A stretch of 64,000 bases of DNA from Syncephalastrum monosporum B8922 (lineage: Eukaryota; Mucoromycota; Mucoromycetes; Mucorales; Syncephalastraceae): NCBI GenBank assembly GCA_000697355.1, contig JNEN01000902.1, forward strand, positions 62,001 to 126,000, given 5' to 3'. Made by a program: the position numbers and the translations under genes. Under the pieces are notes generated by a model. The model worked only from the letters and a program-made list of their open reading frames with translations. It was not told the origin of the DNA and made no database searches. The stretch's first letter is position 1. Each line of letters starts with the position of its first letter. Below, piece after piece: positions 28,432-40,344 of this stretch.

Positions 28432-29442
28432 GACAAGTAGGAATGAAGGAGGAAAGGAGAAAGAGAAGAAACGTAGAGGACACAGGCCGATCGAAATAGC
28501 CACCAGTAGACTAGGCCATTATCACATGTCAGCGGAGTTCTCAAAATCTACAAAAAAAGCATGACAGCCCAGCCAAAAAAAAAAAAAAAAAAAAGAGGTA
28601 TGCCCAAACGCTGTTGATTATGTTATGTGCAATTCTTTTGTCTGTCAAATCACATGTTACAGAACGTGCGGACCTTCTTCTCTCTTTTATTCCCTTCTTT
28701 ATGCATGCTCAGCAGAGATTGAATTGATGGGAAGTGGTAAAAGAGAGAGAGAGAGAGAGAGAGAAAAGGAAGGGTTGAATTTGTATATGATTTTATTATA
28801 GGCATAGTACTAAATAAATATGATAATAATAATAGCGAGAAAGAAGGAATGGATGGACGACGTTACACCTTCGAGGGGTTCTCCCACAATGAATTTGCTT
28901 TGGAAACGAAACAAATGATTTTCGCATGGAAAACATACTTACTTTCCATACCCATATCATGTGGTTACTTTAAACATAAACATACCATTTCTTCTTACCC
29001 CATATTGATGGCATGCCCCATCTCTCATTCTACAACACATGCGCTTTTCTTGTTCCTGATGGGTTGACCTTTTATTTTTTTTTTTTTTGGAGTAAGTGTG
29101 CTCAACTGTGAAAGTGGCGGTCACAGTTCGGGGAGGATCCCTTCACGTGGTGAGTCAGTCAGCAGACTCGCCTATTTTTTTTTTTTTTTCATATTCTTGT
29201 CTACTACACTTGCTGCCTTTTTTTTTATTTGCCCGACACAACCCACCACCAGAAGCAACAAGAGCAGGAGCAGGAGCAGCAGGCGAATAGAAAAAAAAGA
29301 GTCAACACTCCGACCTGCCTTCTTTATACGATTACTATTACATACCGGCCGACGACTCTATTCTACTCTACCCTACTCCACTGCACGATACTACTGTATA
29401 CTACACTCTACATTAGAAAAGCAAGAAGCGTACTCCACTGTG
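28432..29442. other. Divergent promoter region with simple repeats
   Basis: Between OPI1 (minus) and the C1/dysferlin gene (plus). Holds an A-run near 28577-28594, (GA)n near 28743-28763, several T-runs (29070-29086, 29174-29190) and CTACT-type repeats near 29370-29415 in the presumed 5' UTR. No gene seen. Confidence 0.5.
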
Positions 29443-31415
29443 ATGCCTGCAGCCAAGTTCCATCGCTTCAAACGAAAAAACTTCCAGGGTTTAATCTATT
29501 GCGACTATTGCGAAAAGCTGCTATGGGGCCTGGCCAGACAGGGCGTGCAATGCACTGGTCAGTTTCTAAGCATCGTCTCTTCGCGCATTCGCATTCATAT
29601 TCACCACCCTGTTTACTATGTGTATAAAAGAATGCGGGTATAATTGCCACGAGCAGTGCTCTAAAATGGTAGTGCAATGCCGACCACCGCGACGCGTGAG
29701 CCCGGATGCGCTGTCAGTGACGGATTCCGAAGCCGAGTCGGTGTCCAAGTACACGTCGCCTCGGTCGTCGTTCGATACGCGGCACCTGCCTCTGACGGCG
29801 GACGAACACGCGAAGCAGACAAGCTTAGAAGACAAAGGGCTGCGGAGTCCTACGGTCAAGGCGTACCGCAAGTCGCTCAAACACCACGTACAAAACACGA
29901 TTGTCGCTGCTGGTCAGCAGCCGCTCAACCTCAAAACACAGGACACGCTCGCCAGCCCACTGAGTCCACACACCACCGCCAAGGCCTTCACCCGCGTCGT
30001 TGCCCGCTCCCGCTTCTTCTTCAACCTGAGCCAGCGCATCTACGACGTCTACTCCTGGCAATACCCTCCCGTCTCGGCTGCCTGGGTCATCCTCTGGGTC
30101 CTCAGCTGTAAGCAGGAGCTGACTCCCACTCCACGCATTGCATGCGTCCGTGTCTCTCATCCTCTCCCTTTTTTTTTGTATATAATCGTTGGGCACTAGG
30201 TATATACCCTGCTTTATTTCTGCTGACCCCCTTTGCCTTGGTGCTCTGGCTCTTTGTGCGCGCCGGCGTGCGCCCGCTTTCGATGGCCCAGGTCCTGATG
30301 CCGCGCTTCGACGAGTCGTCGCCCGAATACTTCACCAACCTCGAGCGCGCGCAGCAGTGCATGCTCTTCATGATCCGCATCTACGACAACCTCGCCTACC
30401 ACGCCCAGCACGTCTGGCTCACGCCCGCCGCCTACCGCCTCATGCTCGCCCTCGCCGCGCTGGCCTCGCTCGTGCTCTATTGCGCCGGCAAATGGATCAT
30501 CATGGCCATTGGCCTGGTCGTCCTGCTCAACAAGACCCGGCTGGGCGCGGTCGCCGAAACCGTCGTGCAATCCGTCCTCGACACCGCTCAGACCCTGCTC
30601 GAGCTGCTGCACCGCCCGCCCAAGGCATACAAACCCGAGATCGTCGAGGTTTCGCTCTATGAAAACCAGCGGTGGTGGGCGGGCAGTGGCTACACCGCCC
30701 AGGTACGCATAAAATGCACACCCGGGGTTTTTTTTTTTTTGCCTCGTTTGGCTGGATTTTTGGCTTGACTCATCGTTTTTTATAATAGTTGCTTCGTTCC
30801 GAGCGGGGCCCGTGGTCCAACCTGACAGGCTCGGAGCCATTGCCGAGCAAGAGCGATATCCCGGCACCGGATGAATACGAATGGCTCGATGGAGATGAAT
30901 GGCACCTCGATACAACTGGTCCCTGGACCGACGAACAACTTGATATAGGTAAAGGGGGGCAACAAACACAAGGAAAAAAGAAGGATGCATTGGCATTGAC
31001 ATAGCGCCTGTACGCATGATAACACGTTGACTTACTCGCTGGTTGTCTTTTTTTTTTATTTCTCTCTCTCTCTCTCTCTCTTTTCCTTTCTGTGTGTCTA
31101 CAGTGGTAAGTACATTATGCAGTTTCACATCACGAGAGAGGACGAGGACGAGGTCGAAAGGTATCTTTAGAAAGACGCTAACGCAAAATGAATTGTACTG
31201 TATTGTAGAGTGTTGTCGAGTGCGACCCTGAGGGCTGGGTGTACACTGACCACCGGTGGGCCAACCCACGCGCGACCCCCGAGCAGCGTGTCGTCAATGG
31301 CACCAAAGACACTCCTCCTGGAGGCGATCATGCCACGCGTGCACTGACCCGGAGGCGACGCTGGTTCCGCCAAGCCTGTCTAACAACACAAAGCAGTAAA
31401 AAAAAGAAACAATGA
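29443..31415 (+). CDS. C1-domain + peroxin/dysferlin-domain membrane protein (PEX30/PEX23-like)
   Basis: Combines a diacylglycerol-type C1 zinc finger with a reticulon-like membrane part and DysF motifs found in Pex23/Pex30-family ER-peroxisome proteins. Exons 29443-29557, 29631-30107, 30200-30702, 30789-30948, 31103-31104, 31209-31415 give 487 aa. The C1 finger (about residues 6-53) fits H-x12-C-x2-C-x13-C-x2-C-x4-H-x2-C-x6-C and is split by the first intron. Hydrophobic segments follow (WVILWVLSC IYPALFLLTPFALVLWLF and a second around LALAALASLVLY). DysFN: ENQRWWAGSGYTAQ then RSERGPWSNLTG and DEYEWLDGDEWHLD. DysFC: PEGWVYTDHRW and RRRRWFRQA. The phase between 30948 and 31209 needs an extra short exon; a 2-nt TG exon between ctacag and gtaagtac fits best. 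Confidence 0.85.
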
Positions 31416-31487
31416 ATCTTTCTTGGTGTTGTACAAAAAGAAGAGTACACAAAAAAAATTTCGTTTTTTTCTTTTTTATTTCCTCGT

Positions 31488-32384
31488 TCAAAAATCCTCG
31501 TCGGCCTCGTACAAGTCGTTGTAGAGGGTCATGACGAGCTCGCCCGTCCTTGACTCGAGCTCGGCGCCGAGGTCAGCGCGCATGTTGTCGAGGTGGGCTT
31601 GTAAGAAGCCTTGATGGTCGCAAGGCGCAAGGAGATTGGAAAAGGCGGAGCGGAGTGCGTCGATCCATGACCGAGCAGTAGCGGAAGCAGAGGAGGGAAG
31701 AGGTGTGGTGTTGATTTCGGTGATAGCGGCGTCACACGATTGCAGATCGTACGCCACGCGCCCGACCAAGCCGTAGTCGTCCAGCGCCGCCGCGAGGCGG
31801 TGCCAGACCGCCTGGTTGAGCGAGTACACGATCGTCGCCAATTCGTGCTGAGCGGGCACATTGTCTTGTTTGGGCCACAAAGCAGGCAGCGCTTCTCCGA
31901 CGGCGGGCTGAATTGCGCCGTATACCCGTGCGTTCAATTGGTGGACGTGGTTGCCGATATAGCCAGGCATCTTGGTCACGCAGGTGTCTAGAATAAGAAA
32001 GAACAATGATAATGTGTGTCTGTCAGTTTGCATGTTTTTCCTTGGCAGCACATGCCATTCTTTCTTTCTTTCTTTCTCACCTTGGAAAGGGGTTTGGCTC
32101 ATTTCGCTTGCTTGGGTGCGCAGCATCTGGACCTTTTTGCTGCGAGGCGAATGGAGAAGCATGACGAGCAGCTCTTCGGTGTGGGCGCTCATGACATCAT
32201 CCACAACTGTCTCGTAAAAGCCTTCAATAGTGTCGCGCATCAGGGCCATATCGGTCACAGTCCAGCTGCTGACGTCGTCGGCCTTGAGAGAGGGTTGCTT
32301 TTGTTGTTGTCGCTGAGGTGCAGGTGCGCCCGAAACAAGGCATGCTACGCATACAAGACAAAGAAAATACAGGGCAGAAAGCAT
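31488..32384 (-). CDS. Secreted hypothetical protein with signal peptide
   Basis: Two exons (32384-32081 and 31987-31488) give 267 aa. The N-terminus is a classical signal peptide: MLSALYFLCLVCVACLVSGA followed by a PAPQ cleavage context. The mature part is mainly helical with three or four Cys (CVTKMPGY, LQSCDAAI, LAPCDHQGF), so one or two disulfides are possible. Blocks such as TDMALMRDTIEGFYETVVDDVMSAHTEEL (split here for reading) and LNQAVWHRLAAALDDYGL look structured. No catalytic motif or transmembrane helix beyond the signal. The intron (93 nt) contains a CTTT-type repeat near its donor. It ends 73 bp from the convergent C1/dysferlin gene. Function unknown; an extracellular or cell-wall role is inference. 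Confidence 0.75.
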   Translation of the reverse strand: MLSALYFLCLVCVACLVSGAPAPQRQQQKQPSLKADDVSSWTVTDMALMRDTIEGFYETVVDDVMSAHTEELLVMLLHSPRSKKVQMLRTQASEMSQTPFQGEKERKKEWHVLPRKNMQTDRHTLSLFFLILDTCVTKMPGYIGNHVHQLNARVYGAIQPAVGEALPALWPKQDNVPAQHELATIVYSLNQAVWHRLAAALDDYGLVGRVAYDLQSCDAAITEINTTPLPSSASATARSWIDALRSAFSNLLAPCDHQGFLQAHLDNMRADLGAELESRTGELVMTLYNDLYEADEDF

Positions 32385-32852
32385 CTTGCGTGTGTGTGTG
32401 TGTGTTGTTGTATGTATAAAAGTGTGAAACAAAAATGACTGTACAAGGGACCGATTGAACCAGCAATGGAAGTGAAAAGGAATTGGGAAAGTGGTCTTTT
32501 GAAGAGAAAGAGGTGTGAAGAAAAAAGGTGGGAAGGCGATCCTCGAGCTTTTATATATATATCGGGGATACACTGGCGCACACACATGCACAACAATACA
32601 CACTCACGCCCATACAAAAAGGTTCGCATGATGAGGTGGTACAAATTGCCAGGAATTGCCATACTCGGATAAGCGGACGCCCCTCAACAGCGGTTTCGTT
32701 CGGATCCCCAATCCCATTAAGGTGCAGACCAATGAGGAAATGATACCAATTCGCTTCTCGCTTTCTCTTTTTTTTGTTATGTTTTCAAAGAAGTCTAAAT
32801 GTTGGATGATAAACGGGGATACATGAAAAAGAAAAAAAGAAAAAAGAGATAA
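32385..32852. other. Promoter of the secreted protein and 3' flank of LSC2
   Basis: Contains a (CA)n-type run just upstream of the ATG (32390-32410), TATATATATATC near 32551-32562 about 170 bp upstream of the start, and T/A runs. No gene seen. Confidence 0.5.
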
Positions 32853-34971
<2,119 letters not shown>

Positions 34972-36033
34972 GGTGTCTTTTGGAGAAGGGTGAATTAAAG
35001 AAGAGAACAAAGAGGGAGACGAAAAAAAAGAAGTGTCAGGTGTAGGATTTCCCGCGTCGTGACACTCGGCTGTGAATAGGTTTTTACCTTTATGTAATAG
35101 AAGTGAGTAAAGAGTTTTCATCCAAACGCCCAATGAACGTCGGAGCGGGATAACGTGGGAAGCCCAGTCCGCCCTTTCCGTACTTCGGCGAGCCCCGCTC
35201 TTTTGGAGCTGCACACTTTTTCTGTTGCCCTTCTTGCTTCGCCTTCGCATCGTAGCGTATCTTCATCCCTTTCGAACCAACATGCAGTCCATGCGCGCTT
35301 CTTGGGCCGATGTAGATTGTGGGACACCCTTTCCGTGTGTGAAATGAACCCGACCTATGGCTTATTTTCATTTTCTGTGCTCGGTCTACGTGTCGGATCG
35401 TTCCTCCTTTTGGGTGCCCTGTTTTGGCAGGCCGCCCGCGGACGCTTTCGCTGCACGCAATCAAAAGTAGTGCGTATCGATACTTGATCGTCGTCTTTTC
35501 ACTTTGCTTCAAGATGTCCCTTCACATATCATAGTGAAAATACAAAAAAAAAAAGTGAACGGGAGGGGACCCATCGATAGACGAAAGGACAAAGTTGGCA
35601 GGATAACTCTGAAAATGCATTGGGTTTCTTTCATCGAGCTGTTTATTTTTGCATATGATAGACAAAAGCCAAGGTGATGTCGGTCCTTGTTTTTTTTTTT
35701 TTTTTTTTTGCTTTGACTTTCATTCAAAACGTCACCCTTCCACAAGCGCCCGACGTGTCAGTATCTACAGAGAGATATACACGTGGCATACATTGTGTCA
35801 AGATCCAGAGTGTCTGTAGTGGAGACAGTGTGCTCGTCTTTTTCATTTTATATCTTTTATACTCTGTTTGGCAAAAGACAAGATAACACGGGAATAGGTT
35901 GGATAGACTGGAATAAGCGTGATAATGAAAGTAAGCGGGTGAATTCAACGCCCTCTTTTCAAATTTTCACGCGCGCCAGTCCTTGCTTTTCTCCGCTGCC
36001 CGTGTCATCCGCCCCCCACCCATTTATTTTTTC
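34972..36033. other. Divergent promoter region
   Basis: Between LSC2 (minus) and LAMTOR5 (plus). Contains a T-run near 35690-35709 and A-run near 35543-35554. The open frames here lack recognisable content. Confidence 0.5.
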
Positions 36034-36491
36034 ATGGACGAACGTCTCACTGCCACACTCGATTCAATGTAATCGACTCACTCTGACTCCCTATCGTCTC
36101 GTGACTTCTTACACACATACACCCTTTCATAGCGCTAATACGGAGGGCGTCAAGGGAGTCCTGCTCGCCGATGCCAACGGTCTCTGCTTAGGCTGTAAGG
36201 ACCGCAAGTCGCCATCCCCAGTCTCATTCATTCTCAAATAATAGCCCGCGGTATGGCCAAGGCCGAAGGCGCTGCTTATATATCCTCGATCGTGCAACAC
36301 GCGCGCGCACTGGCCCCCGCAGACATCCAGGAACGATCCCAATACCCGACCGTCCAGCTCGACTATGAAAATACGTACGTCATGCAAGGATGGATCACCT
36401 TTCCTTTTTATCTCACCTGCATATTCATGACAACAATAGCAAGGTCATTCTCCGGAACGAAGGTTCCTTCACCCTCGCCATCTTCAAGTAA
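36034..36491 (+). CDS. LAMTOR5: LAMTOR5 (HBXIP)-like Ragulator subunit
   Basis: Roadblock-fold subunit of the Ragulator complex that anchors Rag GTPases and TORC1 at the lysosome/vacuole. Four short exons (36034-36068, 36133-36194, 36245-36374, 36440-36491) give 92 aa, matching the about 91-aa animal protein. Pattern: MDERLTATLDSI, then GVKGVLLADANGLCLGSRG (compare the family GVLxTDxxGLxLGCRG), AAYISSIVQHARALAP, and the last strands VILRNEGSFTLAIFK. No exon alone is long enough to be noticed; the assignment rests on the spliced product. It ends 30 bp from the stop of the convergent HMCES gene. Confidence 0.85.
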
Positions 36492-36521
36492 AGGCACTGT
36501 GCATCCGCCTTCTTCTTTTTT

Positions 36522-37589
36522 TTATGTATCCTTTGTCTTTTGCTTTTTCGCATCTGCGTCTACGTCTTTGTTGTCTGCTTTTTCCTCTTCGCGTGGCCGC
36601 TTTTCGACCTTTTTGAAGAAATTCGAGATGGACCCTTTCAGCTTGTCCACAGGAACGATGAAGTCGGGCGAATTCGTTCCTGTTGGCCCGACCTTGTCTG
36701 TCACTTGATAGCTTGTTTTTTTTCTTTCAATGAGAGGAAAAAAAAGTGCCAAGAAGCCATGGCCTCAGGAAACTTACCACTCCAGTTTGCCTTCGTATGG
36801 TTTGAGGAGCGACGCGTGTTTCTTCATGTCCCACCTGCCCTCAGACAACCATGCTGTGACCTCGTCCGATCCGTTCTCGAGAAGAACAGGCATGCGGTCG
36901 TGCAAAAACGAAAAGAAAGCAGAAGCAGACGTGGTGACGATGGTGCATGTGTAGAGCGTCGTGTCTATGGATATGGATGTCAGTCAGTGGCCCATGCACA
37001 TCGCTTTTTCATTCAGACAACCTTTCTCCAGGTGGGATGTGTCATAAAGGCCGGCAAAGAGCATGAGTTTGCCATCCTTTCGCTTGGTATAGTACGGGAT
37101 CTTTTTGCCGTTCGAGAGCTTCTTCCATTCATAAAACCCATCCGCCACCACGATACAACGACCTTTGTTTTTCGCGCGTTCAAACATGGAAGTACCCGTG
37201 ATAAGCGTGTCGTCGCGGGCATTAATAGGCTAGATTAGGCGAATGAATATCGATCCACTGGGGGGACGTGACACGATCGGTGGACTGACCTGGTTATCAG
37301 GCAATGATTTTGCATAGGCTGGGATTAAGCCCCACTTCTACGGAGCACACATGTGGGTTATAGAGGAGAGCATCGAGTGCGCATACATGCGTTTATTCTG
37401 TACCATGGTTTGTAGCACATATTCCCCGTCCATTTGACGCACGACCGGAATCCATCGGCGAGGTGCGACATTGTAGACGGGCTGATACCGGTCTTGGTCG
37501 ATCCATTCGTCAGTCGTCGAGAGATTGCTCTCTTCAAGGATAGGTCGTAAATCAGACGCGCAATGGTAACATGCAAATCGTCCACACAT
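36522..37589 (-). CDS. HMCES: HMCES/YedK-type SRAP abasic-site shield protein
   Basis: SRAP proteins crosslink to abasic sites in single-stranded DNA and protect replication forks. Five exons (37589-37404, 37337-37290, 37229-37022, 36964-36778, 36711-36522) give 272 aa. The N-terminus is MCGRFA; Cys2 is the crosslinking residue after Met removal. Other hallmarks: YNVAPRRWIPVV, WGLIPAYAK, QPINARDDT (conserved Asn), VVADGFYEWKK (catalytic Glu), YTCTIVTTSA, HDRMPVLL (catalytic His), and LECYQVTDKVG. After the domain comes KGSISNFF, a near-consensus PIP box (Lys at the Gln position), then a Lys/Asp-rich tail. Upstream in-frame codons before 37589 are untranslated because Cys2 must follow the initiator. 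Confidence 0.95.
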
Positions 37590-38875
37590 GAGAAAATGAA
37601 TAGGTGGAACAAAGGAATGTCCCGTGATCCTCTCCAAATTTAATTACGGGGAATCAAGCATGAATTCCGTCTGGTGCTGTTGCTCGGTTTTGGGCGCAGC
37701 AGCTGCGTGTCTGGTTTACGAAGGTCGAAGACGAGGCATCCATCCCGCCACTGGTGTCCGGGTGATACCTCTAGTATTCATTATCTAACGCTGTATGGAA
37801 TATCTGTTATCACACTCGGTCATCAATATCGTCGTACACGTATATTTTGATGACCACTGTGGGCCCCGCTTCATCACAATGTGCCGGCATCTTCTGCGTA
37901 TTAGTCATTCGGCCAATTTTCTCTTTTCCCTAATAATGTCCTAGCAGATCATGCCACCAAGAGCTGTGATAAATATTGAATGTATGGAAGTTTCTGTTCT
38001 TCGCATTTTTTAGTGTATATCTCTTTTCAGGCGCACATATGTGATATTTGAAGAGAGAATGCTCGCTATGCCGATGCAAGTTGTATAACGCGTGTAATAA
38101 CTTCTGTCTTTATATACTTCCCGTTACAAGATACGAGCGTTTGAAGCAGGTAAGAAGTGATACATAAGCAAACAACTATAGATCGTACTGCCAACGAGAT
38201 ATATGGCGCCTCTATCCATGCTCGACGCTCCATCTAGCTCCATTCTCCTTTCTTCTGTCATTTGCGACATCGAAACTTTACGGTCCGGGAGACAGGGTCA
38301 CAAAAATATCTTAACGGATGCGTGGTTGAGCGGAAAAATTACGAAAAAGTTGAAGTGGGTGGGTTACAGCTATGATAATTGGATAGACATGGGCCGCACA
38401 TTCTTTCTACTCCAGGCCTGCCTGTCACTGTCAGATTTGCCGTCGCATGCATAATTGACGTGATTGCGCCATGAAATGACTGGACACAAGGCAAATTTCT
38501 CAAAACAATGCTTATTTCCTAAATTGTCGGTCATGTTTCTGGCCATCCTGGCTATTTGTAAGCAATGCTTTTCAGCCTGTTACCCTTTACCTTTAATACA
38601 AGCGAGCGATGGACTCAAGGACATACCTGCCAGAATGATGGAATCGGAGGAAGGGTCTGATATTTAAACGACAAGCGGGGCTTGACAGAATAACAGACTA
38701 GTCTTTCACGCCCTTAGCATTCTGTGCGACAGGATTGACTCGAACCCACCGATTTGTCATGGACAGGGCTCAGCCACCCAAAAGCCGTGGAAATCCATGA
38801 CGTTTTTAAATCGCCAGGGCGGGGATTGTGTGCTTGCTCTTTCTTCTCCTTAATTTTTCCTTCCTCATATCCACC
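37590..38875. other. Divergent promoter region of HMCES and CYS3
   Basis: About 1.3 kb. The distal part is AT-rich without gene content. Near 38757-38802 lies an imperfect palindrome with 8-bp outer arms (GTCATGGA / TCCATGAC) and inner CCAC/GTGG elements, 74 bp before the CYS3 ATG. A tRNA-like fragment on the minus strand near 38728-38762 does not fold as a cloverleaf. Confidence 0.5.
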
Positions 38876-40189
38876 ATGCAACCTCAAGCAGCTGGCTTTG
38901 GCACCAACGCGATCCACGCAGGCACGGAGGCCGATACCGTCACCGGCGCCGTCATCCCTCCCATCTCGCTGTCGACGACCTTCAAGCAGAGTGCTGCGGG
39001 TGAGCACAAGGTAAATCAGATTTTCAGATCCAATTTTCCCACGCTGACTTATGCAAAAACATAATGGAACAGGGTTATGACTATTCGCGTTCAGGCAACC
39101 CCACCCGCGATGCCTTCGAGAAGGCTGTCGCAGCCCTGGAAGGTGCCCAGCATGGTGTCGCCTTTGCGTCCGGCTCGTCTGTGACCGCCTCTATCCTCTC
39201 CACCCTCAGCACCGGCTCCCACATCATCTCGGTCAATGATGTGTACGGTGGTACCTACCGCTACTTCACCAAGGTCGCCATCCACCACGGTGTCGAGGCT
39301 ACTTTTGTCAACCTCCATGATGCTTCCAAGATCAAGGAGGAGTTCAAGGAAAACACAAAGGTAAGTAGAGAGAGAGAGAGCGCGAGAGCGAGAAGGAGGG
39401 TGAATTTTTTGTTTTTCTATAACTGACAAAACAAAAAATTTGTTTTAGCTTGTCTGGGTCGAGACCCCCACGAACCCTACCCTTCGCCTCGTCGATATTG
39501 CCGCTGTGGCCGAGTACGCACACGCGCACGGCGCGCTCCTTGTCGTGGACAACACCTTCATGAGCCCGTACTTCCAGAACCCCCTCAGCCTCGGTGCGGA
39601 CGTTGTCGTGCACTCGGTGACCAAGTATATCAACGGTCACTCCGATGTTGTCATGGGCGTGGCTGTCACCAACAGTGACGCCATCCACGATAAGCTCTCC
39701 TTCATGCAAAACTCGCTTGGTGCTGTTCCTTCCGCTTTCGACTGCTACCTCGCCCGTCGTGGTTTGATGACCCTCGAGGTGCGCATGCAGCGCCACGAGC
39801 AGAACGCGCTCCAGGTCGCCGAGTTCCTTGAGTCCCACGCCAAGGTGGATGAAGTGATCTACCCCGGTCTGCCTTCCCACCCCCAGCACGACCTGGCCCG
39901 TCGCCAGCAAAAGGGCTTCGGTGGTATGCTCTCCTTCCGCATGCAGGGCACCCTTGAGAACGTCAACAAGATGCTCGGCAAGCTCGAGGTCATCACCCTC
40001 GCTGAGTCCCTTGGTGGCGTTGAGTCCCTCATTGAGGTGCCTGCTGTCATGACCCACGGCTCTGTCAGTGCCGAGGACCGTGCCACGCTGGGCATCACCG
40101 ACACCCTCGTCCGTGTCTCTGTCGGTATCGAGACTGCTCAGGATATCATCAACGACCTAGACCAGGCCCTGAAGCACGCTTACCTTTAA
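38876..40189 (+). CDS. CYS3: Cystathionine gamma-lyase
   Basis: PLP enzyme of the transsulfuration pathway, cleaving cystathionine to cysteine, 2-oxobutyrate and ammonia. Three exons (38876-39010, 39073-39360, 39449-40189) give 387 aa, the usual length. Hallmarks: GFGTNAIHAG, PPISLSTTFKQ, YDYSRSGNPTRDAFEKAVA, GVAFASGSSV, VNDVYGGTYRYF, ETPTNPTLRLVDI, VVDNTFMSPYFQNPL, the PLP lysine in HSVTKYINGHSDVVMG, SLGGVESLIEVPAVMTH, and RVSVGIETAQDIINDL. The gamma-lyase call rather than gamma-synthase or beta-lyase rests on overall resemblance to yeast Cys3 (ESLIEVPAVMTHGSV). The start context is CCACCATGC. Codon use is strongly biased to C-ending codons, as in highly expressed genes here. Confidence 0.93.
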
Positions 40190-40344
40190 ACTAATCATTT
40201 ATCTTTTATTCATACTGCAACTTCACTATCACTACCTCCCCGTTTTCTCATCCCTTCACAGTTTTGCATTGGCACCAAAGACCAATTTGGCATCTACATA
40301 AAATATGTCTTGTTGAGTACTATTACCCCCAATAAACTCACATC

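Noticed and set aside
30214..31269. Long open frame antisense to the C1/dysferlin gene
   Set aside because: The sense strand carries recognisable domains and splice sites; the antisense product is low complexity.
38728..38762. tRNA-like 3' half on the minus strand (GGGTTCGAGTC-type T-loop)
   Set aside because: The T-stem pairs poorly, no matching acceptor 5' strand exists and the upstream sequence forms a different palindrome. No cloverleaf can be drawn.
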